64,000 bases of DNA from Acidobacteriota bacterium (GCA_025463135.1 JAOAPY010000048.1:240767-304766), one strand, 5' to 3'; counted from the stretch's first letter, positions 1-12,023 are shown. Numbers and translations: made by a program. Notes: a model not told the origin generated them from the letters alone.

Positions 1-3000
1 TTGATGAACGAGTTGTTGAACTCGTTGGTGCTGGTGGAGATCTCGATACCGAAGGCGCCGGACCCCACCGCCTCGTTATTCACAATATCGTGGATCAGGT
101 TGCGGGTGACCGACGCGTAGTACACCGTCGATCCCAGTTCAATGCCGGAGATGTGGCTGGTGATTATCGTCGTGTTCACGCCGAAGATTTCATTCTTGTT
201 CACCAGCGGATAGCCGGCGCCAATGATCTCGATGCCGCGGAAGACGATAAAGTTAGCCGCAGTGGCGCTACCGATCAGGTTGTTATTTATGTTCAGCCCA
301 TCATTCTCGCCGTCGAGAACGGTGGCGACGCGCACAGCGATACCCTCGTAGGCCGTGTCCACGGCGTTGTTTTGAATCCTCAGGAAGTCGTTGTCATTGC
401 CGTTGGTGCCCACGGTAGTGCCACCGGCAAAGATACCGAAGATGTTGGTGGTGGCGGTGGCGGCCGGTTCTCCCGCCGAGCAGATAGCGTTCTTAATCGT
501 GGCGAAGGTCGCCCCGGCGTTGGTGCCCTGGCTGGCAACCCAGACGGCGGCCGTGGTGGTGGCGGCGTTGGTGTTCTTGATGGTCAGGTCGCGGGTCGTG
601 CCCCCGGCCGCATTCGAGCCATCAATTGTCACGTAGTCCGCGCCGAGCAACTCAATAATGGCGCTGGCGGACGAGCCGCTAATAGTGATAGTCGCGCCGC
701 CGGCTGGCTTGATGGTGATCGTGTTGGTCGCATTCTCGCCGCCGTTGGCCGGAACGACGATGGGAAATGTCTCTCCCGCGGAGCTGTAGGTGCTGAGCAA
801 GCTGTAGACAATCGGTCCATTAATTATTTTGCCGGTGAGATCCGCCATTGCCGCGGTGAGAGTGGCGTAACTTCCCGCGGGTCCGATCGTATAAGTACTC
901 CCGGGGAAAGTAGTTGTACCTGTCAGGCGACCGACGGCGAAGAAACCTAGTGATGTAACCGCGGTTGAAAGTACGGCTGGGGCCGTAAGGGTGCCGCCGA
1001 CTGAGGCGTAGGCGCCGTTCTGAGTCGCCGATTGACCCAGCGCATTCCCAGTCGAGTTCAGCTCAGTCACGCGCACCGTGGTGTTCGTAAAGTTGGCGGC
1101 GCCCGCCGTGATCTGGGCATTCCAATAGCGGTTGTTATTAATGGCGTCGAGGCCGGCGCCCGCCGTTCCTCCTGAATCCGCGTCAAACACTTCGGCTTGC
1201 ACAGTGACAGTGCCTCCGGCATTGGTCGTCGGATTGACCAACTCGACCTGCTTGTACAGGGACTTGCCAATCGGGAAGACGTAAGTGCTGCCGGACACGA
1301 GACTAGCCGGCAGAGTACGGGCCATTGGCCCGTTGACGTATGCCATGCCCGAGCCGCCCAGCACGGTGCCAGCCGCCGTCCCAGCGATGGTAATCAGATT
1401 CGCCGCGCTGGTATTTAGTGGACCGCCGGCGACCCCGGCGCTCGTGCCGCCCAGTAAGAGACCAATGGTATCGGGCGCCGCACCCGCATTACCAGTGATG
1501 GTCAGTGGACCACCAGCCAGGGTTACGCCGTTGGTATTGAACTCTTGTACGCTATCCACCGTGCGACTGGCAGGGATCTCGACGCCGGTGGTCGCAGCGG
1601 TATTCGCCTGGGAATAGACCAGGATTAGGAAAGTCGGAACCGGAATGGTCGGCGCCACATCAGCGCTACCGGGTGGCAAGTAAGCTACGCCGCCACGTTG
1701 GATGACCATAACATTCGCCGCGTTCTGAATCAGGTTTATCTTATTCGTATTTATCAGCGAGCCGGAAAATAGAAGCAACCTCGCAACGTTGATGCCGTTT
1801 GCAGCCGGATCAATCGTCACGCCCGGGCCGCGGTTAATGAGGGCGAAGCCGAAGAGTGGATTTGCAGCAGTGCAGACGGTACCGGTGCCGGTGTAGCTCT
1901 GGGCCACGCTGCCCGCGAACTGCAAACGGCTCGTGGCACTCGTGGAAAGACACCCTGTTATGGTGCCATTGTTAGTGAAAGTGCTGCCAAACATGTCAAG
2001 GATGAGGGCGTTCGGATTGAAAGTCGCGCCCGTCGGGATTGTGAAGTTGCCATAGACGTAGCCAGTGTTGCTTAAATTCAGGGTCTTGTTGTTAGTGGTG
2101 GTGTCGATCGCCACGTTCGGCATATTTCCCTGGGCGCGAAAGACAAAATTGGCCGCCGTGGCAGCAGTACCCGCGTTGAGCGTGCCGCCGGTGAAGTTAA
2201 TAGTTCCCTGCTGGTTGTAATCCAATGGAGCTGCGTTGGTGTTGGCCTGAACGAGGTTGATCGTGCCGCCCGAAATGTTCATCACGTTCGTAGGCAAGGT
2301 CGAAGAGAAACCGAATGAAGGTGTGGTAGCTGCATTACCGACCGTACAGACGTTGACTGTGCCTGCCGACTGCGTATAGGTCACGGCACTTGTCGAGTTG
2401 AGACGGCCGGACACATTCATCGTGCCGCCCTCGATGATAAACTGAGCCCCGGTACCTGCACCCATTGAGTTCCCGGAGACCGTTCCGATGTTGTAAGTCC
2501 CACTCGAGATTCTGAGCAGACCGTTGTTGGTAGGTGAACTTCCCTGGGCGGCTACGGTAACGCTCGGATTGTTGAGCCAGAAACCTCCGGTCGCAGGTAT
2601 TGTGTAACCCGTGGTGGTGAAAAATTTGCCGGTCAAGGTAAACGCACCCGACACTTTCAGCGTCCCGTTTGTCAGGGTCAGGAACGCCATCGGTGCGCCA
2701 TCTGTGTTCGTGCCTTGAACCGTGAAGTTGGTCGTGGTGACGTCCAGAGTGTTGGCCGACGACGTACCTTTATTGATGTTCAGAGTTCGGATGTCAGTAG
2801 TGGCGCCTGAGCCGCTAAAACTATTATTGCCGGCTCCGGTGAAAGTAATGTCGGCGCCCGCGGCGTTGGTGTTGGTGCTGAAATCAAGAGTGCCGTTATT
2901 TACGAGATTGGTTCCCACGGTGAGCGTATGCGTGATGACCGTTCCCGCCGGGTCGGTTTGGAATGTGCCGCCTGAATCAATGGTACCCGATTGTCCAGCA

Positions 3001-3551
3001 TTCAAAGTTCCGGTGGCATTATCGAATTGCAGAAGGCCGCCACTCTGCACCGTGAAGTCAAGAGCCACGGCGGCCGTATCGATGATGATAGTGCAACCAC
3101 TTGTGATGGTTACGCTATCCGCGGCCGTCGGTACTCCTCCGGTCCAGCTCCCTGCCGAACTCCAGTTCCCACCCGCGCCGTTGCACGTGATAGCTGCCTG
3201 CGGACGACGGGGAGCTGCCGGCATCTCCCTTGCTGAATTCCGTGGCGCCCTCTCAACAGACAAAGGCTCATTCGATGCTACCGGCAGTTTGGCTGACGCG
3301 TTCGTTTGGTCTACCGGTAGATCGAGTTCCGGATATGACAGCGCGACCCCGGGCCCTAGTGGTGTTCTGATGGTCGGCGGCTCGGCTCGTGTATCTTTCG
3401 ACTGGGTCTCGTCCCCAGTTCGTTCTTGCATGAGAGCTGTGACGCTCGCGACCGTTGCGGTGAGTGTCAATGCCAGCGCAAAGATAAACAGGATGGCAAA
3501 TGAACCTGGCTTCAATATGGTTGTAGCACGGGGGCGTAGTGCTCTCTTCAT
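1..3551 (-). CDS. Large secreted beta-helix surface protein, C-terminus cut by window edge
   Basis: The frame is open without a stop from an ATG at 3551 to the left edge, giving about 1183 visible residues. The start has a strong GGAGG five to six bases upstream. Residues about 12-35 form a hydrophobic signal peptide or signal anchor. The rest is Gly/Thr/Asn/Ser-rich with many short beta-strand repeats (for example W-N-N-P, G-G-T-x-N, L-T-L-T-N-G-T-L-K). From about residue 880 the pattern changes to one typical of right-handed parallel beta-helices (GPAGSYATLTAAMADL; DYVTIDGSN). It is a clear tandem paralogue of the next gene to the right: both carry GNWSxAGxWxGGV, GATTDIR and IPATGGxWLNNP. 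It probably ends beyond the window, perhaps in the DUF4214 module that its neighbours carry, but this is not visible. No enzymatic residues are recognisable; adhesion or surface-layer function is inference. Confidence 0.85.
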   Translation of the reverse strand, partial: MKRALRPRATTILKPGSFAILFIFALALTLTATVASVTALMQERTGDETQSKDTRAEPPTIRTPLGPGVALSYPELDLPVDQTNASAKLPVASNEPLSVERAPRNSAREMPAAPRRPQAAITCNGAGGNWSSAGSWTGGVPTAADSVTITSGCTIIIDTAAVALDFTVQSGGLLQFDNATGTLNAGQSGTIDSGGTFQTDPAGTVITHTLTVGTNLVNNGTLDFSTNTNAAGADITFTGAGNNSFSGSGATTDIRTLNINKGTSSANTLDVTTTNFTVQGTNTDGAPMAFLTLTNGTLKVSGAFTLTGKFFTTTGYTIPATGGFWLNNPSVTVAAQGSSPTNNGLLRISSGTYNIGTVSGNSMGAGTGAQFIIEGGTMNVSGRLNSTSAVTYTQSAGTVNVCTVGNAATTPSFGFSSTLPTNVMNISGGTINLVQANTNAAPLDYNQQGTINFTGGTLNAGTAATAANFVFRAQGNMPNVAIDTTTNNKTLNLSNTGYVYGNFTIPTGATFNPNALILDMFGSTFTNNGTITGCLSTSATSRLQFAGSVAQSYTGTGTVCTAANPLFGFALINRGPGVTIDPAANGINVARLLLFSGSLINTNKINLIQNAANVMVIQRGGVAYLPPGSADVAPTIPVPTFLILVYSQANTAATTGVEIPASRTVDSVQEFNTNGVTLAGGPLTITGNAGAAPDTIGLLLGGTSAGVAGGPLNTSAANLITIAGTAAGTVLGGSGMAYVNGPMARTLPASLVSGSTYVFPIGKSLYKQVELVNPTTNAGGTVTVQAEVFDADSGGTAGAGLDAINNNRYWNAQITAGAANFTNTTVRVTELNSTGNALGQSATQNGAYASVGGTLTAPAVLSTAVTSLGFFAVGRLTGTTTFPGSTYTIGPAGSYATLTAAMADLTGKIINGPIVYSLLSTYSSAGETFPIVVPANGGENATNTITIKPAGGATITISGSSASAIIELLGADYVTIDGSNAAGGTTRDLTIKNTNAATTTAAVWVASQGTNAGATFATIKNAICSAGEPAATATTNIFGIFAGGTTVGTNGNDNDFLRIQNNAVDTAYEGIAVRVATVLDGENDGLNINNNLIGSATAANFIVFRGIEIIGAGYPLVNKNEIFGVNTTIITSHISGIELGSTVYYASVTRNLIHDIVNNEAVGSGAFGIEISTSTNEFNNSFI

Positions 3552-3909
3552 AAGTTCCTCCGGATTAGTTTTTTGAACAGTATCTGATAGATGGTAATGA
3601 CTTAGCGATGAGACGAACAGGAAGGACTGGAGTATCGGTCACCCCTTTGGAACTATCTCACGCTGCGCGAAGACCCACGTTTGGAGGCTCCACGTTAATC
3701 GCACTCGCGACACAAGTCAATGTTTTTGACGGCGAGTCGTTTGCCTCCAAACAAAATTAGCCACAGATAAGCACGAATGACCCGGATTCCAAAACAAGAG
3801 CGGCAGCTTGATTCTCGCTTAATGCTTGCGCGCTCTACGTTTCGATCCGTGTCTATCCGTGCCAATCTGTGGCTAGTCTTCTTGTCTTCACTGCCTTCTG
3901 CCTACTCTC
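3552..3909. other. Intergenic region with one inverted-repeat element
   Basis: This 358-base gap between two leftward genes contains no credible gene. It holds the upstream region of the partial beta-helix gene and an inverted-repeat element (about 3757-3876). Near 3890-3909 is a short run of the CCTACTG-like words seen again at 10031. Confidence 0.6.
3757..3876. repeat. Inverted-repeat element, AGCCACAGAT family
   Basis: The left arm begins TAGCCACAGATAAGCACG and the right arm ends GTGCCAATCTGTGGCTA. The arms are imperfect reverse complements over about 33 bases, separated by about 55 bases. A diverged second copy lies at 9904-10008. It is intergenic and has no coding capacity. Confidence 0.75.
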
Positions 3910-6900
3910 TTACTGCCCGCACTCGTTGTTGCCGTGGATCACCACCGGGCTGAAGCGCCGTTGATACTCCGCCGAAGTCAGGAACGAACAGACCATGCCG
4001 CGATAGTTCCCTGGATCGCGGTGGTTCAACACCTCTACCCAGAAGTTGTATCCAGCCGTATCCGGTGCGCGCTGTAAATATCCAAAGTATTCCATCAACA
4101 CAAATGAGTTGTTGTAGACCGCGTTCTTGAAGGCGCTGCTTTCAGCAACTGTTCGCAGCACTGCACTGCGACTGTGATTCAAATCGGCGCCCGTGTTGTA
4201 CGTTTGAATCAGCGCTTCACGCTGGCTCGACAACTCCAGTCCGGCATCCTGCACCACCGTCTGCAACAGCGCATCCACGAACACCTCTCCAGAGCTGACG
4301 TTCTGATACTTCTGCATAAACTCCGGTCGCTCAACAAAGCTGTTGGCAAACGCTGTGCGGCTCGCATCCAGCCCCGGGCCGCCAACCACTTGTTGCCGAT
4401 CCGCTGAGAACTCCGCATAGGTCAAACGCCGGCCCAGTGCCGCTCGGTACAGGCGATAGACGTAGTTGCCGCCCAGTTGGAATTCATCCGACTGGAAGAA
4501 CGCCGCGCTGATATCGATGCGCTTCTGCCGTATGCAGTTCGCATCCAATCCGCACTGATTGAGTTGCTCTGTCCAGAACCTCCAGCCTTGCTGGTCCGGT
4601 TCACGACCAAGGAAGTCCAGGTACTGTTGCCGCACAAAGAAGTCGCCCGTATTGAGCGGGTTCTCTGTCGCGGTGCTGTTGGCCGTCGCCGTGAACGTTG
4701 CGTCAGTACGGTTGCCGAGCAAAGCAAACGAGCGGCTCGACGGACTGAACGAGTAGTTCGACAATCCGGGTGTGACTGTGTAGAAACCGTCTGTCTCTAC
4801 ATTACCGAACCGATACTCGCCGCGGCTGTTGCTGATGGTGCGTGCCGACTGAGTGCCACTCAGATTCACACTTACACCTCCCAGAGGCTGGCCTTCAGGG
4901 GTGCTGATCACGCCACTGATCGAACCATTAGCCGCGGAGGGCGCGTTTGGCTGGGCCAAGGTCCAATCAGAGAAGGAACTAACCCCTGTTATGGTTGCCG
5001 AGTTGGTAGCCGGTGTGACCGTGCCTCCCGGCGTGGTAAAGGCCCCGTTGTACTTGAAAATCACAAACGCATTTTCATTCGCGGTCCCCGGAATATCCGT
5101 CGGATCGAGATAGTTGAATGTAAGATCCGCCGTGACTCCGGTTCCCGTCAACGTCCAATACCTCTGCAATGCATACTGTGGCGAGGCAAAGTTCGGTTGT
5201 GGCCCTTGCACCGCCTTGACCGTGAAGTCCGCCGGGAAAGTTCCCGCCGTCATGTTAACCGTCACCGGAGAAAATCCATTTGCCGTGCCCACTTCAAATG
5301 ACTTGGAAGCGGCGGCTGAATAGTTCTTCCGGAAATTGCCGTCGACGTAGCCAGTAGTGCGCACAACGACCGAGGCAGCATTTGGCAAGATCAGAGTGTT
5401 CGCATTGGTGATGAGTCGACCGGACGTGAGCGTCAGGGCGTTGTTCGGCGATGCTGCCACGCTGGTACTAGATAGATCGCCTCCCGCGATAGATACGTTG
5501 TTGGTGTTGGTTACTGACAGGAAATTAAGGATGCGCGTGGGATTGATCTCGACACCAGTGGTGCGGAGGACGGACTCCTGCGCATAGATCATGAACTGGC
5601 CGCCGGTTCCCTGGTTGTGAACCGGACTCACGTCAAACGCGCCGCCCGGAGTCAGCAAGCCGGCTGAGCCGATCTGGACGGCAGAAGTCGAAGCGCCGCC
5701 GTTGCCCAGCGTGATCTGATTACTATTGACGAAGCCTCCCGTAAAGAGGTTGACGCGCGTCGTAACGAGGGGCGAACTTAACGTGACAAGGAAAAGGCTG
5801 TTGGTGCTAATGCCAACGCCGCCGAACGGCGCCGCCAGCGTCCCAAACGTGCCACTACCGGAGTAGTTCATCGCTGCCCCGGCGTTGGCAAAGTCGAACC
5901 GGGCACTGGTGCCGGTCGAGGTAATTGCGCCGTTATTGGTAACGGTCGTGCCGCGGAAGAACACCGTAACGTTATTGATGTTCCAGGTCATCGTCGGATT
6001 GACCACAACATTCGGAGCAAAGGAGGTCCCGAAGGGAGTGCCATAAGTCGAAGCCGCTGGGGCGCCCGGCCCGCCGAAAACGATTTGACCGCCCGTGATA
6101 TTTTGGACTTGGCCGGTCATCGCAAAATCATCCTTCGTAGCGCCGGTACTGGGGTTGATTAGATTAATGGTGCCGCCGCTCATGTTGAACGTCGCAGCGG
6201 TGCTGAATATTTCAAATGAGCCAAAGGCACTCCGATTGTTGCCGACGACGGCAACATTAACCGTGCCAGCCGTTTGTGTGTATGTGCAGGCACCCTGTGG
6301 GTCGAACCGGCCGTTCGCATTAAGCGTGCCGCCCTCGATAATGTAAGACGTAGTTGCCGAAGCGGTTTCAAATCCATCGGCGATTGCCAACCCGATAGTA
6401 TAGGTACCCTGCGTGAGACGGAATAAACCGTTATTACCGGACGTTGTGCTCGTATTCGTACCGGCTACGGTGAAATTCGGGTTATTCAGCCAGATGCCCC
6501 CGGTTGCGGGAATAACATAGATGGCCGTGAGAAAGACGCGATTGGTCATCGTGAAGGTGCCGGATATCTTCAGAGTGCCGTTGGTCAGCGTCAGGAAGCC
6601 GGCCACATCTGTGTTCACACCCTGCACCGTCAGGTTCGAGGTGGTGATTTCCAGGATGTTGGCATTGGACGTCCCCTTGTTGAGAGTGATGCCCCTGATG
6701 TCAGTCGTGGCTCCGGTGCCGCTAAAAGTGTTGTTGGCCGCACCGGTGAAAGTGATAGTGGCACCAGCGGTGTTGGCGTTGGTACTGAAATCCAGCGTCC
6801 CGTTGTTGGTTAGATTCGTTCCGACCGAGAGAACGTGTCCGGTCTGGGTACCGCCCGGGTTGGATTGAAATGTTCCGCCGGAGTTGATAGTAACTGCCTG

Positions 6901-8295
6901 GCCGACGGTCAAAGTTCTTGCCGTGGTTGCTTCAAACTGAAGAATTCCGCCGCTTTGAATGGTCAGATTCAAAGCGTTACTGGAATCAATCGTCACGGTC
7001 GATCCGGTGACAATAGTGACGTTATCTGTGCTGGATGGGACTACACCTCCAACCCAAGTACCAGCCGCGCTCCAATTACCGCCCCCTGCAGTCGAAGAGA
7101 TATTGCCTGGCGCCCCGGAGCTCTGGCTACCCGATAAGGCCGTGCTGAGCGCACCTTCGGAAACCGCATACACCTGCCAGAAATAATTCGTACTCGGGCT
7201 TAAGCCGGTGGCTGAATAGGAAGTCGCATTCTGGATGGCAGTCCCGTCAAACGTATAATTGAGGCCATCGGTCGAACGATAGATTGCATAGATAGTTTCG
7301 TTTGGTGAGTCCACCCAGTTCAGCGTCATTCCGGTCGCCGTGATGGCAGTGAACGAAAGAGTAGTAGGCGCTGTGGGTGTCGGTGGAGTGAACGTGAAAA
7401 ACCTGCGCGAGCCCTGGGCCGCGGAATTGAGCACGGTGATCGCGCCGGCTGTATAAAGGTTAGCGACGGCCGTCGCCGAGCTGCCGTCAAAGGTTGGTGG
7501 GGGCGCCCCGGATTGCGCCGCGGTGACCGAACCTACTGTGCCAGCGGTGTTGCTCGAAGAGAACCCGATGTTTGGATCACGAGAGTTGACATCTGCCGCA
7601 CCAGCCGCGGTCATGGTCATGCTCCCGTAAACAAACTCAATGACGCCGCTCGTTTCAATCAACCGGGCCTGATAGGTCAGATTGGCCGTGCCCCCGGCGT
7701 TGAAGTTTGACTGCATGTTCAGCCACTCAACGACGAGCACGCGATTCGGAGCTGAGCCGATCACCTTGAAATGTACTTTTCCATCTCCCGCGTGGGTGCG
7801 CTGGTCAGCGCCGTAGGCTGTAATCAGAGAGATACCGGCTTGCGCCAGTGGTTTGTATGGCGAGGCTCCCTGCACCGCTGTCCCACCCAGCCGAATCAAC
7901 CCGTTCGAGTTGGCGGAGAACTGACTGAATCTCGCTCCCTGAAAATAAAAGTCAAAGCCAATATTGGTCACCGCCGAAGGCGTGTCGTCCTGATCGGCGG
8001 CGACCAGTTGGGTCGTGCCGGTGCTCATATCGGTGAGCGATGCGACAGTCCCGGTGTTGAAAGAGTAGTTGCTGGCGACTTCAGCAGCGCTTGGCCGCGC
8101 AATCTCCGGCTGCTCGGGGCTCGGTCGCTCGCCTTTAGTCACAGGTATCTTGGATTGTGGCGGTTCCCGATCCACTGCCTGCTGCCCCAGCGCTGGAACG
8201 CCAAATGCCGAGAGCAATCCCACTGCGGCGATCGTAACAAGGATTATTCGACCGCTAAGTGTCTTCATCAGATGATTTTTTTTTGCGCTATTCAT
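3910..8295 (-). CDS. Secreted FnIII / carboxypeptidase-regulatory / DUF4214 multidomain protein
   Basis: The protein has 1461 residues. I prefer the ATG at 8295, which has GGAGG four bases upstream and leads into a signal peptide (IILVTIAAVGLLSAFG, ending ALGQ). The frame opens further to 8424 but that extension looks untranslated. In order: a beta-rich lectin-like N-terminal region; a fibronectin type III domain around residues 300-385 (TLNWVDSPNE; LSPSTNYFWQVYAV); a long Gly/Thr/Asn beta-repeat region paralogous to the protein on its left; a carboxypeptidase-regulatory-like domain about 1123-1200 (GSISGVISTPEGQPLGGV); and a DUF4214 module about 1213-1461 with two repeats (RQQYLDFLGREPD; YFGYLQRAPD), ending N-N-E-C-G-Q. 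It is likely exported and attached to or released from the cell surface. The function of DUF4214 is unknown. Confidence 0.88.
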   Translation of the reverse strand: MNSAKKNHLMKTLSGRIILVTIAAVGLLSAFGVPALGQQAVDREPPQSKIPVTKGERPSPEQPEIARPSAAEVASNYSFNTGTVASLTDMSTGTTQLVAADQDDTPSAVTNIGFDFYFQGARFSQFSANSNGLIRLGGTAVQGASPYKPLAQAGISLITAYGADQRTHAGDGKVHFKVIGSAPNRVLVVEWLNMQSNFNAGGTANLTYQARLIETSGVIEFVYGSMTMTAAGAADVNSRDPNIGFSSSNTAGTVGSVTAAQSGAPPPTFDGSSATAVANLYTAGAITVLNSAAQGSRRFFTFTPPTPTAPTTLSFTAITATGMTLNWVDSPNETIYAIYRSTDGLNYTFDGTAIQNATSYSATGLSPSTNYFWQVYAVSEGALSTALSGSQSSGAPGNISSTAGGGNWSAAGTWVGGVVPSSTDNVTIVTGSTVTIDSSNALNLTIQSGGILQFEATTARTLTVGQAVTINSGGTFQSNPGGTQTGHVLSVGTNLTNNGTLDFSTNANTAGATITFTGAANNTFSGTGATTDIRGITLNKGTSNANILEITTSNLTVQGVNTDVAGFLTLTNGTLKISGTFTMTNRVFLTAIYVIPATGGIWLNNPNFTVAGTNTSTTSGNNGLFRLTQGTYTIGLAIADGFETASATTSYIIEGGTLNANGRFDPQGACTYTQTAGTVNVAVVGNNRSAFGSFEIFSTAATFNMSGGTINLINPSTGATKDDFAMTGQVQNITGGQIVFGGPGAPAASTYGTPFGTSFAPNVVVNPTMTWNINNVTVFFRGTTVTNNGAITSTGTSARFDFANAGAAMNYSGSGTFGTLAAPFGGVGISTNSLFLVTLSSPLVTTRVNLFTGGFVNSNQITLGNGGASTSAVQIGSAGLLTPGGAFDVSPVHNQGTGGQFMIYAQESVLRTTGVEINPTRILNFLSVTNTNNVSIAGGDLSSTSVAASPNNALTLTSGRLITNANTLILPNAASVVVRTTGYVDGNFRKNYSAAASKSFEVGTANGFSPVTVNMTAGTFPADFTVKAVQGPQPNFASPQYALQRYWTLTGTGVTADLTFNYLDPTDIPGTANENAFVIFKYNGAFTTPGGTVTPATNSATITGVSSFSDWTLAQPNAPSAANGSISGVISTPEGQPLGGVSVNLSGTQSARTISNSRGEYRFGNVETDGFYTVTPGLSNYSFSPSSRSFALLGNRTDATFTATANSTATENPLNTGDFFVRQQYLDFLGREPDQQGWRFWTEQLNQCGLDANCIRQKRIDISAAFFQSDEFQLGGNYVYRLYRAALGRRLTYAEFSADRQQVVGGPGLDASRTAFANSFVERPEFMQKYQNVSSGEVFVDALLQTVVQDAGLELSSQREALIQTYNTGADLNHSRSAVLRTVAESSAFKNAVYNNSFVLMEYFGYLQRAPDTAGYNFWVEVLNHRDPGNYRGMVCSFLTSAEYQRRFSPVVIHGNNECGQ

Positions 8296-8857
8296 GGGGC
8301 CTCCGTCAGGGTCTCTAAAGTGGATTTCGGGTTCGAACGAAATTCCGAAAATGAGCTTAATCCCGAGCTTGGTTGAGAGAGAAAAGCAAACTTTCTTGTT
8401 TGTAATTAGAAAGGGTACCGGCAACTGGCCTTCGATCCGCTGATGGGCGACACTCTATATCACAAAAACCCAAAATGAGGAACAGAAAACCCAGCTCATC
8501 AGGCTTTTTCTTTTTGTCCTTCCGAGAAAACGAAGGCAGGGCCGCGCCAGCCGGCCCTGCTACCCGTGAAGTCTTTCGTAATTGTTCTGAGAGATTTAGT
8601 GCGCCCGGTCCGCCCCACGCGCCGGTTCACAACTAGAGATGACATTGTCACTCCGCCAACGGCAAAGCTGAACCGGGATCAGAATTCATGGCGCAGGAAT
8701 AATCCGCCCATTGCATGATCCAAACAGCGACACATCTGTATAGGGCTTCTGTCTTTTCTAACTGGCAAAGGAAAAAAGGCCGGCCCTCGCTGCTCGCCCT
8801 GGGAATGGGTATTGCACGAAAGCAAAAATGAAATTCGATTTTAGAGGAGGCTCGATT
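8296..8857. other. Divergent intergenic region
   Basis: About 560 bases separate the leftward giant gene from the rightward small gene, so promoters for both should lie here. I see no convincing gene, no strong -35/-10 pair and no long inverted repeat. The segment 8296-8424 continues the reading frame of the leftward gene upstream of its preferred start. Confidence 0.5.
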
Positions 8858-9262
8858 TTGCTTAGAAGAACATTTGCATTAATGCTTTCCGTAGTCATGA
8901 TGCTCGCCGCCCTGGGCTTGCACGTTGTGAAAGCGCAATCATCAACAGACGCAAAGGCCATCGAGAAGACGCGTGCCAAAGTGCGAAAACTGGGAGTGGG
9001 ACGCGAGGCTCGCGTGGAAGGAAGACTGCGCGACAACACCAGGTTCAAGGGCCATATCAGTGCGGCCAACCAGGATTCGTTTGCCGTCATCGACGCAAAA
9101 ACAGGTGCAGAGCAAACGATCACTTATGCCGACGTCACTCAAGTCAAGAAGCGCGGCAGCGGATTTTCTACTCGCAACTGGGTGATTGTGGGAGCCGCCG
9201 TGGCGGCCACGGTAATCGTCGGGCTGACCGTTATCAAGCCGATCCTTTGTGATGGTTGTTAA
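8858..9262 (+). CDS. Small secreted or membrane protein with LSm-like domain
   Basis: The protein has 134 residues from a TTG at 8858, chosen because AGGAGG lies seven bases upstream. An in-frame ATG at 8828 would place that Shine-Dalgarno inside the gene. A signal segment (FALMLSVVMMLAALGLHVVKA) is followed by a compact beta-rich domain with the pattern VGREARVEGRLRDNTRFKG then DSFAVID and TYADVTQVK. This resembles the Sm/LSm-like fold common in acidobacterial hypothetical proteins. A second hydrophobic segment (WVIVGAAVAATVIVGLTVI) lies near the C-terminus, which ends C-D-G-C. It is monocistronic and convergent with the next gene. Role unknown. Confidence 0.75.
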   Translation: MLRRTFALMLSVVMMLAALGLHVVKAQSSTDAKAIEKTRAKVRKLGVGREARVEGRLRDNTRFKGHISAANQDSFAVIDAKTGAEQTITYADVTQVKKRGSGFSTRNWVIVGAAVAATVIVGLTVIKPILCDGC

Positions 9263-9308
9263 TGGAATCCGGCTTCTGGAAACTAATAGATATTCCGGAA
9301 CGGGGATC

Positions 9309-9353
9309 AAAAAAAAGCGAAAGCGGCAACGTCCTCACCCCGTCACCGCTTTC
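9309..9353 (-). terminator. Rho-independent terminator of the DUF4177-like gene
   Basis: Read leftward, GAAAGCGG and CCGCTTTC form an 8-bp stem with a loop of about 19 bases, followed by G-C and a run of eight T. It lies about 135 bases downstream of the stop codon of the leftward gene ending at 9487. Confidence 0.65.
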
Positions 9354-9378
9354 TAAGCGCAACCTTTGGGGTCGCGCT

Positions 9379-9403
9379 GGGGTGAGACATTCAGCCTCAC
9401 CCT
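9379..9403. other. Hairpin between convergent genes
   Basis: GGGTGAG and CTCACCC form a perfect 7-bp stem with a 9-base loop. There is no T-run on either side, so it may be a processing or weak termination hairpin rather than a classical terminator. Confidence 0.35.
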
Positions 9404-9486
9404 GGTTAGGCGCATTGTACAGCAATCCGCATGTTTCAGGAAACGCGACGCGCTGCCCAATAGTTTTACAGGGGATTCGGGCCGGA

Positions 9487-9813
9487 CTACTTCCGGCGCT
9501 TGAAATAAAAGACGGGATCGTTGGGCGGTCCCGCCACTGAGATCAACTCCCAACCTCTTGACCCGAGCTTGTCGAGATGTTGTTCCAGCACAAACCCCTC
9601 GCGGCCAAACGAACTAACTTCCTTTCGCATATTTGGTTCGCCGGTGGGAGTAAAGTTTGTGCTGCTGGGCCCGGCTACGGCCAGATACTCCCACTTTTCC
9701 GCAACGGGTTCCGCCGCATGTTTGTCAGTCGAGTTGGCCCGGACAGATGTTTTTATGACAAAGGCCGAGGCGAGAAAAAGCAGTAAAAGGACAATGGGCA
9801 TTATGCGCTTCAT
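9487..9813 (-). CDS. Secreted DUF4177-like small protein
   Basis: The protein has 108 residues, with AAAGGA seven bases before the ATG. A signal peptide (IMPIVLLLLFLASAFVI) precedes a short domain with the pattern KWEYLAV, then L-D-K-L-G-S-R-G-W-E-L-I-S-V and a terminal YFKRRK. This matches the DUF4177 layout (WEY...LNxLGxxGWELV...FKR), which is a small beta/alpha fold of unknown function. It has its own terminator downstream. The domain call rests on the motif pattern only. Confidence 0.75.
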   Translation of the reverse strand: MKRIMPIVLLLLFLASAFVIKTSVRANSTDKHAAEPVAEKWEYLAVAGPSSTNFTPTGEPNMRKEVSSFGREGFVLEQHLDKLGSRGWELISVAGPPNDPVFYFKRRK

Positions 9814-9903
9814 GGTTTTTCCTTTCGCATTGATCTCGAGGGAGACACGAACCTGCTGACGGTTCTAACGCGTCACCTGAGAGTTTGTTCCAGGAGAAAG
9901 ACA

Positions 9904-10008
9904 CTAGCCGCGGATAAAAGCGGATGACACGGATTCAAGTTAAGTGTGGGAACGGACCTGTGTGTCCGCCCTACATCTTAATTTTGATCCGCGTTCATCC
10001 GCGGCCAT
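9904..10008. repeat. Inverted-repeat element, second copy of the AGCCACAGAT family
   Basis: The left arm TAGCCGCGGATAAAAGCGG and the right arm ending CATCCGCGGCCA are imperfect reverse complements. Spacing and word order match the element at 3757-3876, with A/T to G/C substitutions in the arms. Confidence 0.6.
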
Positions 10009-10027
10009 TCTTCCTCTTCGCCTTTTC

Positions 10028-12023
<1,996 letters not shown>

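Noticed and set aside
90..1617. Long rightward open frames (up to 286 residues) over the left edge
   Set aside because: They are antisense shadows of the leftward beta-helix gene, whose translation gives a continuous Gly/Thr/Asn-rich repeat protein with signal peptide and Shine-Dalgarno. The shadow proteins have no family features.
2722..3576. Rightward 284-residue frame
   Set aside because: It overlaps the signal peptide and repeats of the leftward gene; no Shine-Dalgarno and random composition.
4477..5301. Rightward 274-residue frame
   Set aside because: Antisense to the carboxypeptidase-regulatory and DUF4214 domains of the 3910-8295 gene.
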